Counted from the first letter of the stretch, positions 27,526-35,928 are shown. The stretch is 37,106 nucleotides of DNA from Betaproteobacteria bacterium (GCA_020049415.1 JAIFKV010000192.1:1-37106); one strand, 5' to 3'. Notes: generated from the sequence alone by a model not told the origin. Program-made: numbers and translations.

Positions 27526-27530
27526 GGGCG
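27349..27530 (+). repeat. Source of the duplicated cbbQ 3' end
   Basis: Bases 27349-27401 are identical to 28316-28368, and bases 27483-27530 are identical to 28364-28411. The 81 bases in between (27402-27482) are missing in the downstream copy. Both edges of the missing piece carry the word CATGC (27397-27401 and 27483-27487), so the copy lost it by recombination at a 5-base microhomology. Confidence 0.9.
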
Positions 27531-27575
27531 GGTTAACCGCCGCCGCCCAAATTCCACTGTTACTGGAGAACCGCA

Positions 27576-27800
27576 ATGAACGAACGCATCACGATGAACC
27601 CGGCCATTTGCCACGGGAAACCCTGCATCCGCGGCTTGCGTTATCCGGTCGAGGGCGTGCTGGAATGGCTGGCGGCAGGCATGAGTACCGAGGAAATTCT
27701 GGCCGACTACGAAGATCTGGAACGTGAAGACATCCTCGCGGTGTTGTCCTACGCCGCTCGTCTGGCGCATGTAAAACAAATGGAGTTTCTGGCAGCATGA
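27576..27800 (+). CDS. DUF433 antitoxin
   Basis: This 74-residue protein has the DUF433 pattern: ITMNPAICHGKPCIRGLRYPV, then LEWLAAGMSTEEILADYEDLE and DILAVLSYAA. The fold is a small winged helix-turn-helix, and members usually act as antitoxins and autorepressors of DUF5615 toxins. GGAG sits 7 bases upstream of the ATG. It overlaps the next gene by four bases (ATGA), the normal arrangement for this toxin-antitoxin type. The gene lies inside the segment bracketed by the two cbbQ 3' ends. Confidence 0.88.
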   Translation: MNERITMNPAICHGKPCIRGLRYPVEGVLEWLAAGMSTEEILADYEDLEREDILAVLSYAARLAHVKQMEFLAA

Positions 27801-28150
27801 AATTCCTGGTCGATGCGCAGCTGCCCCGACGCATGGCGCTTTGGCTCTCCGAGACCGGGCATGACGCGAAGCACACTCTGGATTTGCCAGCGGGCAATCG
27901 CACGCCAGATGCCGAAGTGATTGCTTGCGCCAGCCGTGAGCAGCGCATCGTGGTAACCAAGGATGATGATTTTGTGCAGTCATTCCTGCTTGCCGGGCAG
28001 CCATCCAGCCTGCTTCTGGTCGCCACGGGAAACATTGCCAATGCCGAATTGGAAATGCTGGTGCGGCGGAATTTTGCACGCATCGAGGCGGCATTTGGCA
28101 TGCATCGCTTCGTGGAACTTCATCGAGATGCCTTGGTGATACACGAGTAG
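27797..28150 (+). CDS. DUF5615 PIN-like toxin
   Basis: This 117-residue protein has the DUF5615 pattern: KFLVDAQLPRRMALWL with conserved D6, GHDAKHTLDL, the acidic DAEVIACASREQRIVVTKDDDF, and the late LLVATGNI. Its acidic residues (D6, D36 region, E38, D55-D57) fit a PIN-like RNase metal centre. The partner gene upstream overlaps by four bases. The module is the main cargo between the cbbQ direct repeats. The protein looks intact. Confidence 0.87.
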   Translation: MKFLVDAQLPRRMALWLSETGHDAKHTLDLPAGNRTPDAEVIACASREQRIVVTKDDDFVQSFLLAGQPSSLLLVATGNIANAELEMLVRRNFARIEAAFGMHRFVELHRDALVIHE

Positions 28151-28154
28151 CCCG

Positions 28155-28189
28155 GTAGCCCGGATTTCGCTACGCTGCATCCAGGCTAC
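28155..28189. repeat. REP-type palindrome after the DUF5615 gene
   Basis: GTAGCCCGGATTTCGC (from 28155) and GCATCCAGGCTAC (to 28189) give an imperfect inverted repeat of the common GTAGCCCGGAT...ATCCGGGCTAC type found between genes in many proteobacteria. It begins 5 bases after the toxin stop and could also end its transcript. Confidence 0.75.
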
Positions 28190-28226
28190 GGCGGCTGGCA
28201 CAAATAAGTGGGGGTGGTCGGCAGGA

Positions 28227-28311
28227 CGTAGGGCGGAAAAGCGCGGCGCCTTCCGCCAACGCTCGGTGCATACGGCGGAAGGCGCGAAAAAGCCCGCTTT
28301 TCCGCCCTACG
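28227..28311. repeat. 85 bp double-nested REP palindrome
   Basis: CGTAGGGCGGAAAAGCG (28227-28243) is the exact reverse complement of 28295-28311. Inside it, GCGCCTTCCGCC (28246-28257) pairs with GGCGGAAGGCGC (28274-28285), so the whole element folds as one long stem. The same words form the single unit at 8966-9007. It ends four bases before the copied cbbQ tail, so the repeat abuts the duplication breakpoint. Confidence 0.85.
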
Positions 28312-28315
28312 CGGG

Positions 28316-28411
28316 CTGAAAGGCAGCGGCCTGGAAGAAGGCGCATCCACCCGTTTGCTGGTGCATGCTGGCGGCGATACAGGAGTTGTCGTCGTCGTTG
28401 TTTTGAGGGCG
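28316..28411 (+). repeat. Truncated second copy of the cbbQ 3' end
   Basis: These 96 bases consist of 53 bases identical to 27349-27401 joined at CATGC to 48 bases identical to 27483-27530, including the cbbQ stop codon TGA and the GGGCG after it. No start or reading function is expected. The two cbbQ ends form a direct repeat bracketing 27531-28315, which holds the DUF433/DUF5615 module and two REP palindromes. Confidence 0.92.
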
Positions 28412-28497
28412 TAACAACACACACCCGGACGTAACATCGACATGCGCAATCCAGACCCTTATGCTTGCCAGCGACATCTGCCAGACGGACAAACACC

Positions 28498-28707
28498 ATG
28501 CCGAATACCGCCGAAATCATTTACGAAGCCGCCCGCCAACTTCCTGACGGGCTCGCCATCGAAGCGTTGCATTACATTGAATATCTGCGCCAGCGCGCCG
28601 ACGAACGCAATACCACGCTCGACCTGATCGCCGCACAGCAAGCCAGCATGAACCACACCTGGCACAACCCCGATGACGAGGTCTGGAATGACATATCAAC
28701 GCGGTGA
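28498..28707 (+). CDS. DUF2281-type antitoxin paired with a MazF/PemK toxin
   Basis: This 69-residue protein has helices EIIYEAARQLPDGLAIEALHYIEYLR, a charged middle and a tail NHTWHNPDDEVWNDI. The tail and overall build match short antitoxins encoded just before PemK/MazF toxins. Start 28498 is chosen because the family begins there (MPNTAE); a frame extension to 28465 adds 11 residues without family likeness. The toxin frame overlaps its last 20 bases. Since the toxin is broken, this antitoxin now probably stands without a matching active partner. Confidence 0.75.
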   Translation: MPNTAEIIYEAARQLPDGLAIEALHYIEYLRQRADERNTTLDLIAAQQASMNHTWHNPDDEVWNDISTR

Positions 28708-29031
28708 TGTCGTCCTGATTCCGTTTCCGCTTCTGTTTCGTTTGCCGATCTGACCGCGCACAAACGCCGCCCAGTGTTGTTGTTGAGCGACCCGGACGCC
28801 TATGGCGATTTTCTGGTCGTCGCCATTACCTCGCAGCCGGGCCATACCGACGCTGTGGCCCTGGATAGCAGCGATTTCCAGCACGGTGTGCTGCCCAAGC
28901 CCAGTTGGCTGCGCAGTTCCCGGCTCTACAGCCTGCATCAAGAGAGTGTGGTCGGCGTATTCGGCAACCTCACACCCGCTGCACTGACCAGGCTCCATGA
29001 TGAAGTCTGCCGCCAACTCGGCTGCAATTAG
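28688..29031 (+). pseudogene. MazF/PemK-type toxin, frameshifted
   Basis: From ATG 28688 the frame reads MTYQRGDVVLIPFPLLFRLP and then stops at 28754. The family continuation FADLTAHKRRPVLLLSD and the full rest of the toxin (GDFLVVAITSQ, SWLRSSRLYSLHQ, VFGNLTPAAL) lie in another frame ending at 29031. An extra 11 bases (CTTCTGTTTCG, about 28732-28742) after PFP would restore the frame if removed; they look like an imperfect copy of the preceding ATTCCGTTTCCG. The RNase is therefore probably not made. An internal ATG at 28774 would give only a truncated product. Confidence 0.8.
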
Positions 29032-29032
29032 T

Positions 29033-29122
29033 CGTAGGGTGCAATAAGCGCAGCGCATTGCACCATTCCAGGTGCGGCACATAAACATCCGGAGCAATGC
29101 CCTTCGGTTATTGCGCCCTACG
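29033..29122. repeat. REP palindrome, first copy, in the caspase gene leader
   Basis: CGTAGGGTGCAATAAGCGCA at the left and TTATTGCGCCCTACG at the right give an imperfect inverted repeat with inner words GCATTGCACC and GCAATGCCC. A near-identical copy lies at 32724-32809, in the same position relative to the second caspase gene. Confidence 0.85.
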
Positions 29123-29251
29123 AAGCTACGTTCCTTTGTAGGCTGTGCCGAGCAACGTGAACCGCATCAACCGCAGCGCACCCCACCCCAAACAGGTAAA
29201 ACTCAGGCGACAATCCGGCAACCCAACACCACCAAATTCCAGGGATACCCC
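29123..29251 (+). promoter_or_regulatory. Leader of the first WD40-caspase gene, duplicated at 32810-32963
   Basis: The stretch from the REP element to the start codon is conserved between the two caspase genes, including AAGCTACGT, CTTTGTAGGCTG, GAACCGCATCAA and the last part ACTCAGGCGACAATCCGGCA with CCAGGGATACCC. The AGGGA is the ribosome site 6-7 bases before the ATG. The promoter itself is not identifiable by eye. Conservation of the leader shows that regulation was duplicated with the gene. Confidence 0.55.
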
Positions 29252-32158
29252 ATGCACCGCTTTGCCTGCCTCTGCCCGCACCGCATGTTCGCCGCCCTGT
29301 TCGTCCCCCTGCTGAGTCTGCTGGCCTGTCTGTCCGGCTTTGCCGCTTTAGCTGGCGAGCCACCCACCGCACCGATGTTGCGCATCGACCCCGGCGAGCA
29401 CACTGCCACGATCAAGCGCATCGCCACTGACGCCGCCGGGCGCTGGCTGGTCACCGCTTCGGATGACAAGAACGCGCGGGTGTGGGACTTGGCTAATGGC
29501 AAGTTGCTGACCACGCTGCGCCCGCCGATCGGGGCGGGCGACGAGGGCAAGCTGTATGCGGTGGCAATATCGCCGGATGGGCGGACGGTGGCGGTGGGCG
29601 GGTGGTTACAAGTTGGCGAAAGCGGTACATCTATCCTCTTGTTCGACCGCGCTAGCGGCCGCCTGCTGCGCCGCATCACCGGTTTGTCCAATGTAATCTT
29701 CCATCTCGCCTACGCTCCCGATGGCCGCAGCCTCGCCGCGACATTGGGTGGCAACAACGGGCTGCGCCTGTTCGACGTCGCCGATGGCCGTTTGCTTGGC
29801 GAAGACCGCGACTATGGCGACTCCAGTTTCAGCGTTCATTTCCGCCCGGATGGCCGCCGCCTGGTCACCACCAGTTGGGACGGTCAGGTGCGTTTGTATC
29901 GCTGGGAACACCATCGTTTGCAATTGCTGGCCAAGCAAGCCGCCCCGGGTGGCCAGCAGCCCTATGACGCCCGCTACTCACCGGATGGTCGGCGCATTGC
30001 CATGGGTTTTTCTGACACCGCCGCCGTCAACGTGCTGGATAGCGAGGATTTGAGTTTGCGTTATGCTCCAGACACGGCGGGGGTGAACGGCAGCTTGGGG
30101 TGCGTCGCCTGGTCGCACGACGCCAACGCGCTGTTTGCGGCGGGCAAGGCGAACAAGAATGCTCAGCACTTTATCCGCCGCTGGACGATAGACGACAACC
30201 AAGCCGGTCGCCCGCTCGACTGGCCGGTGGCGAGCAACATAATCATGAATCTGGTGCCCCTGCCCGCTGGCCGGCTGGCCTTAGCCAGCGGCGTGCCTGA
30301 ATGGGGCGTAGTGACCGCCTCGGGTCAGCGAGCGCTGTTCCACGCCACAGCGGTGGCGGATTTTCGGGACAACCACAAAGGCTTCACACTCTCCCACGAC
30401 GCCACCCAGGTGCACTTTGCTTATGAACCCTGGGGCAAATCCCCAGCCGTGTTTGACAGCCAGGCCCGCGCCTTCCTCGCTGTCACCAGTGCTGGCCTGA
30501 GTGCGCCGCGCCTGAGCGCTCCCGGCCTGGAAGTCAGCGACTGGAAAAACACCACTGCACCCAAACTCAACGGCCAGCCGCTACAACTGGAGCCATTCGA
30601 AAGATCTCGCAGCCTGGCGCTGTTCCCGGACGACAGGGGCTTCGTCCTGGGAACCGAATGGCTTTTGCGCGCCTTCGACCGCACCGGCCGTGAAACCGGG
30701 CAGCAACCCGTACCTGGCGTCGTTTGTGCCGTCAACGTCTCCCGCGACGGCCGCTGGGTGGTGGCGGCTTATGGTGACGGCACCATCCGCTGGCATCGCG
30801 CCTCGGATGGTGTCGAGCAGGTGGCGTTCTATCCGCATCCAGACAAGAAGCGCTGGGTGTTGTGGACGCCTTCCGGCTATTACGACGCCAGCCCTGGCGC
30901 GGAGGATTTGATCGGCTGGCATGTCAACAACGGCAAGGACGCGGCGGCGGACTTCTACCCGGCCGGCCGCTTCCGTGACCGCTTCTATCGCCCGGATGTG
31001 CTGGCCCGGGTAGTGCAGGCGCAGGACGAGGCGGAGGCGCTGCGTCTGGCCAACGCTGAATCCAGCCGTCGAACCCAGCAGGCCCGCATCATTGACGTGT
31101 TGCCACCGGTGGTCAGCCTGTTGTCGCATCAGGACGGCGACCGCTTCGAGACCAGCAAGCAGGTGCTGCGCTTCAGCGTGCGCAGCCCGGCCGATGCGCC
31201 GTACACCGGCATCAAGGTGCTGGTGGATGGCCGGCCGCTGGAACTGCAACGCGGCTTGAAGCCAGCGCGTGTGGAGGGCGAGCAGCGTCTGGAAATCATC
31301 CTGCCGGAACGCGATCTGGAGTTGTCGCTGATCGCCGAGAACAAGAACGGCGCCAGCGTTGCTGTCCGCGCGCGGCTGCTGTTTGCCGGGCGCAAGACGC
31401 AGGAATTCGTCGCCAAGCCGCGTTTGTATGTGCTCGCCGTGGGGGTGTCGGATTACGCCGACAAGGCGCTGAAACTGGCCTACGCCGCCAAGGACGCGCA
31501 GGACTTCGCCGCAGCGTTCAAGCAACAGTCGGCCTTGTACAAGGATGTGATCACCCAGGTGCTGCCTAACGCCAGCGCGGAACAGGTGCTGGATGGCCTG
31601 GACTGGCTGCGCAGCCAGGTCACCGCCAAGGATGTCGGCGTGCTGTTCCTGGCAGGTCATGGGGTGAACGACGCCGACGGTGATTATTACTTCTTGCCGC
31701 AAGACGCCAACCCGGATCGCCTGCGCCGCACCGCCGTGCCCTACTTCGAGGTGAAAAAGACCCTGTCCAGCCTGCCCGGCAAGACGCTGGCGTTCATCGA
31801 CACCTGCCACTCCGGCAACATCTTGGGCAGCAGCACGCAAATTCGCCGTGGCGTGGCCGACATTACTGCGGTGATCAACGACCTCACCGCAGCCGAAAAC
31901 GGCGTGGTGGTGTTTGCGTCTTCCACCGGCCGCCAGTTCTCGCTGGAAAACAGCGAATGGAACAACGGCGCATTCACCAAGGCGCTGGTCGAAGGGTTTG
32001 CCGGCAAGGCGGATTACACCCTGGACGGCGCGGTCACCATCAACGAACTCGACACCTGGCTGGCCGACCGCGTCAAACAACTCACCCACAACCAGCAAAC
32101 CCCCACCACCACCAAACCCAGTACGGTGCAGGATTTCCCGGTGGCGGTGGTGAAGTGA
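29252..32158 (+). CDS. Exported WD40-repeat caspase family protease (orthocaspase), copy 1
   Basis: This 968-residue protein has an N-terminal signal (hydrophobic about 12-33; cut near ALA-GE, or a lipobox-like LLAC at 23-26). A beta-propeller of about nine WD40-like blades follows (about 45-530, for example WLVTASDDKNARVWDL), then GWHVNNGKD, a linker with coiled-coil character (about 585-610), an Ig-like segment (about 615-712) and a C14 caspase domain (about 722-940). The catalytic pair is H803 (LFLAGHGVND) and C852 (FIDTCHSGN). The 29252 start has AGGGA upstream and begins the signal peptide; 60 earlier in-frame codons are REP sequence. Such proteases cut after basic residues in related proteins. 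The propeller probably binds partners in the periplasm. Confidence 0.9.
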   Translation: MHRFACLCPHRMFAALFVPLLSLLACLSGFAALAGEPPTAPMLRIDPGEHTATIKRIATDAAGRWLVTASDDKNARVWDLANGKLLTTLRPPIGAGDEGKLYAVAISPDGRTVAVGGWLQVGESGTSILLFDRASGRLLRRITGLSNVIFHLAYAPDGRSLAATLGGNNGLRLFDVADGRLLGEDRDYGDSSFSVHFRPDGRRLVTTSWDGQVRLYRWEHHRLQLLAKQAAPGGQQPYDARYSPDGRRIAMGFSDTAAVNVLDSEDLSLRYAPDTAGVNGSLGCVAWSHDANALFAAGKANKNAQHFIRRWTIDDNQAGRPLDWPVASNIIMNLVPLPAGRLALASGVPEWGVVTASGQRALFHATAVADFRDNHKGFTLSHDATQVHFAYEPWGKSPAVFDSQARAFLAVTSAGLSAPRLSAPGLEVSDWKNTTAPKLNGQPLQLEPFERSRSLALFPDDRGFVLGTEWLLRAFDRTGRETGQQPVPGVVCAVNVSRDGRWVVAAYGDGTIRWHRASDGVEQVAFYPHPDKKRWVLWTPSGYYDASPGAEDLIGWHVNNGKDAAADFYPAGRFRDRFYRPDVLARVVQAQDEAEALRLANAESSRRTQQARIIDVLPPVVSLLSHQDGDRFETSKQVLRFSVRSPADAPYTGIKVLVDGRPLELQRGLKPARVEGEQRLEIILPERDLELSLIAENKNGASVAVRARLLFAGRKTQEFVAKPRLYVLAVGVSDYADKALKLAYAAKDAQDFAAAFKQQSALYKDVITQVLPNASAEQVLDGLDWLRSQVTAKDVGVLFLAGHGVNDADGDYYFLPQDANPDRLRRTAVPYFEVKKTLSSLPGKTLAFIDTCHSGNILGSSTQIRRGVADITAVINDLTAAENGVVVFASSTGRQFSLENSEWNNGAFTKALVEGFAGKADYTLDGAVTINELDTWLADRVKQLTHNQQTPTTTKPSTVQDFPVAVVK

Positions 32159-32172
32159 GGCAGCGGTAGCCA

Positions 32173-32320
32173 CGTAGGTCGGGTTAGCGGGTTTATCGGG
32201 TAATCCGATGCTGTTGTCTGCCAACTCGGCGACGGGCGAGACGCCCGTCCCCCAACCCCCAACCCACCACCAGCCGCGTAGGTCGGCTTAGCAGCTTTAT
32301 CGCGAAAGCCGACGCTGCTG
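32173..32320. repeat. Pair of REP-like repeats around a GC hairpin
   Basis: CGTAGGTCGGGTTAGCGGGT (from 32173) and CGTAGGTCGGCTTAGCAGCT (from 32277) start two direct copies of a 40-base repeat, each with TTTATCG and a closing CCGA-GCTG. Between them GACGGGCG (32231-32238) and CGCCCGTC (32242-32249) form a perfect 8-base stem with a 3-base loop. The hairpin lacks a T-run; it could protect or end the caspase transcript. The rest of the 235-base gap shows no gene. Confidence 0.75.
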
Positions 32321-32393
32321 GCGGTGAGCGCTAGCAGCCTGACGGAGTGCGCCGTGTTTGGTTGATTATCAGGATTAAAACTAGGATAAAGCG

Positions 32394-32702
32394 ATGAGCC
32401 GCATGTTCAATCCCCCGCATCCCGGCGCGACACTGCGCGAAGACATCCTCCCGGCCCTGGGCCTGACCGTGACCGACGCGGCAAGGCAACTGGGCATCAC
32501 CGGCACCGCGCTGTCACGCATCCTCAACGAACATGCCGGCATCTCCCCGGAAATGGCGCTGCGCATCGAATCCTGGCTCGGCCCTGAACGCGGCGGTCGC
32601 GCCGAAATCTGGCTTGGCATGCAGATGGACTATGACTTGTGGATGACCGAACAGCGCCCCGCACCGTCTGTCGAACGCGCGCCGGAGTTGCTGGCGGCTT
32701 AG
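32394..32702 (+). CDS. higA: HigA-family addiction-module antitoxin (solitary)
   Basis: This 102-residue protein has the HigA pattern: FNPPHPGATLREDILPALGL, helix-turn-helix LTVTDAARQLGITGTALSRIL with NEHAGISPEMALRIESWLG, then IWLGMQMDYDLW. It should bind DNA and neutralise a HigB RNase. AGGA lies 7 bases before the ATG. HigB is normally encoded directly upstream, but only REP sequence is found there; a short frame reading VDYQD just upstream (about 32363) could be the last trace of a toxin gene, which is speculative. It stands between the two caspase genes and may now act only as a regulator. Confidence 0.87.
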   Translation: MSRMFNPPHPGATLREDILPALGLTVTDAARQLGITGTALSRILNEHAGISPEMALRIESWLGPERGGRAEIWLGMQMDYDLWMTEQRPAPSVERAPELLAA

Positions 32703-32723
32703 CGAAGTAGCCGGAGCAGCCGG

Positions 32724-32809
32724 GTAGGGTGCAATAAGCGCAGCGCATTGCACCCTCCTTCTCCGCACAAAACATCCGGCGCAATGCCCTTCGGTTATTG
32801 CGCCCTAAG
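32724..32809. repeat. REP palindrome, second copy, in the caspase gene 2 leader
   Basis: This element is nearly the same as 29033-29122 (shared GTAGGGTGCAATAAGCGCAG, then CATCCGG-GCAATGCCCTTC). It lies 155 bases before the start of the second caspase gene, compared with 130 for the first copy. The following leader (32810-32963) carries an extra stretch with a GGTTACCGAAGGGTAGGGG motif absent from copy 1. Confidence 0.85.
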
Positions 32810-32963
32810 AAGCTACGTAGCTTTGTAGGCTGCGGTTACCGAAGGGTAGGGGCTTTATCAGAGCAAAGCGAACCGCATCAATCGCAGCGTCCCGTTCCCC
32901 AAGCGGGCGAAACTCAGGCGACAATCCGGCAACCCAACACCATCCCATTCCAGGGATACCCGC

Positions 32964-35918
32964 ATGCACCGCTTTGCCTGCCTCCGCCCGCACCGGCTGT
33001 TCGTCTCCCTGCTAACTCTGCTGGCCTGTCTGTCCGGCTTTGCCGCCTTGGCTGGCGAACCGCCCACCGCCCCGATATTGCGCATCGACCCCGGCGAGCA
33101 CACCGCCATGATCCGCAGCATCGCCACTGACGCCGCCGGGCGCTGGCTGGTCACCGCTTCGGATGACAAGACCGCGCGAGTGTGGGATCTGAAGGACGGG
33201 CGACTTATCAGCACCCTGCGCCCGCCGCTGGGCGCGGGCAATGAGGGCAAGCTGTATGCGGTGGCGACGAGCCCGGCGGGGGAGACGGTGGCGTTGGGGG
33301 GGTGGACGCAGTGGAATAATGGTTCCACTTACAACGCAATCGATGGTTACAACATCTATCTCTTCGACCGCGCCAGCGGCCGCCTGCTGCGCCGCATCAC
33401 CGGTCTGCCCAATGTCATCCTCCACCTCGCCTTCTCCCCCGATGGCCGCCACCTGGCCGCCACCTTGGGTGTCAACAACGGCCTGCGCCTGTTCGACGTG
33501 GCCGATGGCCGTCTGCTGGCGGAAGACCGCGACTATGGCGCGGATAGCTACAGCGTCCATTTCCGCCCGGATGGCCAGCACCTGGTCACCACCAGTTGGG
33601 ACGGCCAGGTGCGGCTGTACCGCTGGGCGGGCCAGCGCCTGCAACGGCTGGCAAGCGAATCGGCCCCCGGCGGCAAGCGCCCCTTTGCCGCCCGCTACGC
33701 GCCGGATGGCCAGCGCATTGCTGTGGGGTTTGATGACACTGCCGCCGTCAACGTGCTGGATGGCGATGACTTGCGCCTGCTGGCTGCGCCCGAGACGAGG
33801 GACGTGAACGACATTCTGGGTTATGGACTTGCCTGGTCTCGCGACGGCCGGGCGCTGTTTGCGGCGGGGCGGGCGCGGCAGAACGGCCAGCACTTCATCC
33901 GCCGCTGGGCCATCCATAACAACGCAGACCCCGCCGCCCCGCAAGACTGGCCGGTGGCCAAAGAGACGATCATGGACCTGACCCCCCTGCCCGATGGCCG
34001 CCTGGTCTTTGGTGGCGCTGGACCCAACTGGGGCGTGGTGACGGCCACGGGCCAGCGCGTGCTGTTCCACGCCCCGGCGGTGGCAGATTTTCGGGACAAC
34101 CATGAAGGCTTTACCCTCGCCTACGACGCCGCCCAGGTGCGCTTTGGCTACGAACAGTGGGGCAAATCCCCCGCCGGGTTCGACAGCGCCAGCCGCCGCC
34201 TGAGTACGGAAATGAGCGCCGACCCGGCGGCCCTGAGCACCGCCTCCCTATCGCCCCCCACGCTCACCGCCCCCGGCCTGGACATCAGCGGCTGGAAATA
34301 CACCACCACCCCCCGCCTCAACGGCCAGCCGTTGCAGCTGGATCAATACGAAACCTCCCGCAGCTTGGCGCTGTTCCCCCAGGGTGCGGCCGAGCGGGCC
34401 GCCTTCGTGCTGGGCACGGATTGGTCTCTGCGCGCCTTTGACCGCAACGGCACGCAAGTCTGGCAACAGCCCGTGCCCGGCGTCGTCTGGGCGGTCAACG
34501 TCTCCGGCGATTGCCGCTGGGTGGTGGCGGCTTATGGCGACGGCACGATCCGCTGGCACCGCGCCACGGACGGTGTGGAGCAGATGGCTTTTTATCCGCA
34601 CCCGGACAAGAAACGCTGGGTGTTGTGGACACCGAATGGCTATTTCGATGCCAGCCCCGGCGCGGAGGATTTGATTGGTTGGCATGTCAACCAGGGCAAG
34701 GATAAGGAAGGTCGTTTCGTCACCGGCGGCCAGTTGTACAGTGCGCTGTACCGGCCTGATCTGATCCAGCGCGTGGTCAGCGGCGAAGATGCCGCCAACT
34801 TGCCGCCGGTGGATTTGACCCGGCTGCTGGCCAGTGGCGATGCGCCGAAAGTCCAGTTCACCGCGCCCTCGGCAGGCGGTTTAGTGAGCCGCGACGTCAC
34901 ACTGAAATATCGGGTCTGCGATGCCGGCGGCGGCATCGGCAAGCGGGTGCTGCGCCTGAACGGCATCACCATCGCGCTGGCCGAAGGCGACCGTGGCTTG
35001 AAGCGCAAAGGCGGCGCGCAAGCGCAGGACTGTCTGGACGAGGAACGCCTGATCTCGCTGCAACCGGGCGACAACGCCATCGTCGTTACCGCCTTCAACA
35101 AAACCGGCGAGATTGAATCCTTGCCGGTGGAACTGAAGTTGACGCTCAAGGGCGGGCCGGCCGGGGGCAAGCCGACGCTGCATGTGCTGACCTTGGCCAT
35201 CGATAAATACCGCGACGGCGACTTGCGCCTGACTTATCCGAAGAAGGATGCTGATGGCCTGGTGAAACATCTCAAAGCCGTCAGCGGAACACTGTTCCGC
35301 GAGGTCAAGGTGCATACACTGGTTGACGATAGCGTGCGGCGCGGCCAGATCGGCGCGGCGTTCGACACACTGGCGGCGACGGTGCAACCGGAAGATGTCT
35401 TTGTGCTCTACCTGGCCGGCCACGGTGTCACCGACCGGGAAGACGGCAACTATTACTTCCTGCCGGTCGACTTCCGTTACACCGACGACAAGGCAGTGCG
35501 CCAGCAAGCGCTGTCCAACGCCTTCTTCCAGGAAAACCTGGCCAAGGTGCGCGCCGGCAAATCGCTGGTGCTGCTGGATACCTGCAACAGCGGCAGCTTC
35601 CAGGCGGTGAAAACGCGCGGCATCGAAGAAAAAACTGCGATGGCGCGTCTGGTCAAAGCCACCGGCCGCGCCACCCTGATGGCGTCCTCCAGCGCACAAG
35701 TCGCGCTGGAAGGCTATCAAGGCCACGGCGTCTTCACCTGGGCGCTGATCGAAGGCCTGAAAGGCAAGGCCGCCGGCCGCGACAAGCAGATCACCGTCGG
35801 CAGCCTGGCCGATTTTGTCAGCGAGACTTTGCCGGAACTGACCTACAAACAGTTCGGTTACGAACAGGTGCCGCAGCGCGAATTGCAGGGGATGAATTTC
35901 CCGATCGGGGTGCGATAG
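32964..35918 (+). CDS. Exported WD40-repeat caspase family protease (orthocaspase), copy 2
   Basis: This 984-residue paralogue of the upstream caspase protein has a nearly matching signal (cut near ALA-GE) and propeller (about 42-560, with the same ASDDKTARVWDL, GLRLFDVADGRLL and PDKKRWVLWTP motifs). After GWHVNQGKD (about 580) similarity ends. A different linker (about 585-735, with two cysteines, C652 and C690) and a different C14 domain (about 737-975) follow. The catalytic pair is H820 (LYLAGHGVTD) and C874 in LLDTCNSGS, where the usual His after Cys is Asn. ATG 32964 has AGGGATACCC upstream. A remnant of the copy-1 type C-terminus lies just after the stop. Confidence 0.9.
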   Translation: MHRFACLRPHRLFVSLLTLLACLSGFAALAGEPPTAPILRIDPGEHTAMIRSIATDAAGRWLVTASDDKTARVWDLKDGRLISTLRPPLGAGNEGKLYAVATSPAGETVALGGWTQWNNGSTYNAIDGYNIYLFDRASGRLLRRITGLPNVILHLAFSPDGRHLAATLGVNNGLRLFDVADGRLLAEDRDYGADSYSVHFRPDGQHLVTTSWDGQVRLYRWAGQRLQRLASESAPGGKRPFAARYAPDGQRIAVGFDDTAAVNVLDGDDLRLLAAPETRDVNDILGYGLAWSRDGRALFAAGRARQNGQHFIRRWAIHNNADPAAPQDWPVAKETIMDLTPLPDGRLVFGGAGPNWGVVTATGQRVLFHAPAVADFRDNHEGFTLAYDAAQVRFGYEQWGKSPAGFDSASRRLSTEMSADPAALSTASLSPPTLTAPGLDISGWKYTTTPRLNGQPLQLDQYETSRSLALFPQGAAERAAFVLGTDWSLRAFDRNGTQVWQQPVPGVVWAVNVSGDCRWVVAAYGDGTIRWHRATDGVEQMAFYPHPDKKRWVLWTPNGYFDASPGAEDLIGWHVNQGKDKEGRFVTGGQLYSALYRPDLIQRVVSGEDAANLPPVDLTRLLASGDAPKVQFTAPSAGGLVSRDVTLKYRVCDAGGGIGKRVLRLNGITIALAEGDRGLKRKGGAQAQDCLDEERLISLQPGDNAIVVTAFNKTGEIESLPVELKLTLKGGPAGGKPTLHVLTLAIDKYRDGDLRLTYPKKDADGLVKHLKAVSGTLFREVKVHTLVDDSVRRGQIGAAFDTLAATVQPEDVFVLYLAGHGVTDREDGNYYFLPVDFRYTDDKAVRQQALSNAFFQENLAKVRAGKSLVLLDTCNSGSFQAVKTRGIEEKTAMARLVKATGRATLMASSSAQVALEGYQGHGVFTWALIEGLKGKAAGRDKQITVGSLADFVSETLPELTYKQFGYEQVPQRELQGMNFPIGVR

Positions 35919-35928
35919 GGAAATCGGG

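Noticed and set aside
26080-27576. A 498-codon minus-strand open frame spanning patatin and cbbQ
   Set aside because: It is antisense to two clearly conserved genes and crosses their boundary; no recognisable motif.
28227-28311. Possible CRISPR-like repeat structure
   Set aside because: Only nested inverted repeats with no regular spacers; it is a REP palindrome.
29072-29251. Upstream in-frame extension of caspase copy 1 (60 codons)
   Set aside because: The extension is translated REP and leader sequence; the signal peptide and ribosome site place the start at 29252.
30581-32224. A 547-codon minus-strand open frame opposite caspase copy 1
   Set aside because: It is antisense to the WD40/caspase frame, rich in Gln, Val and His with no domain.
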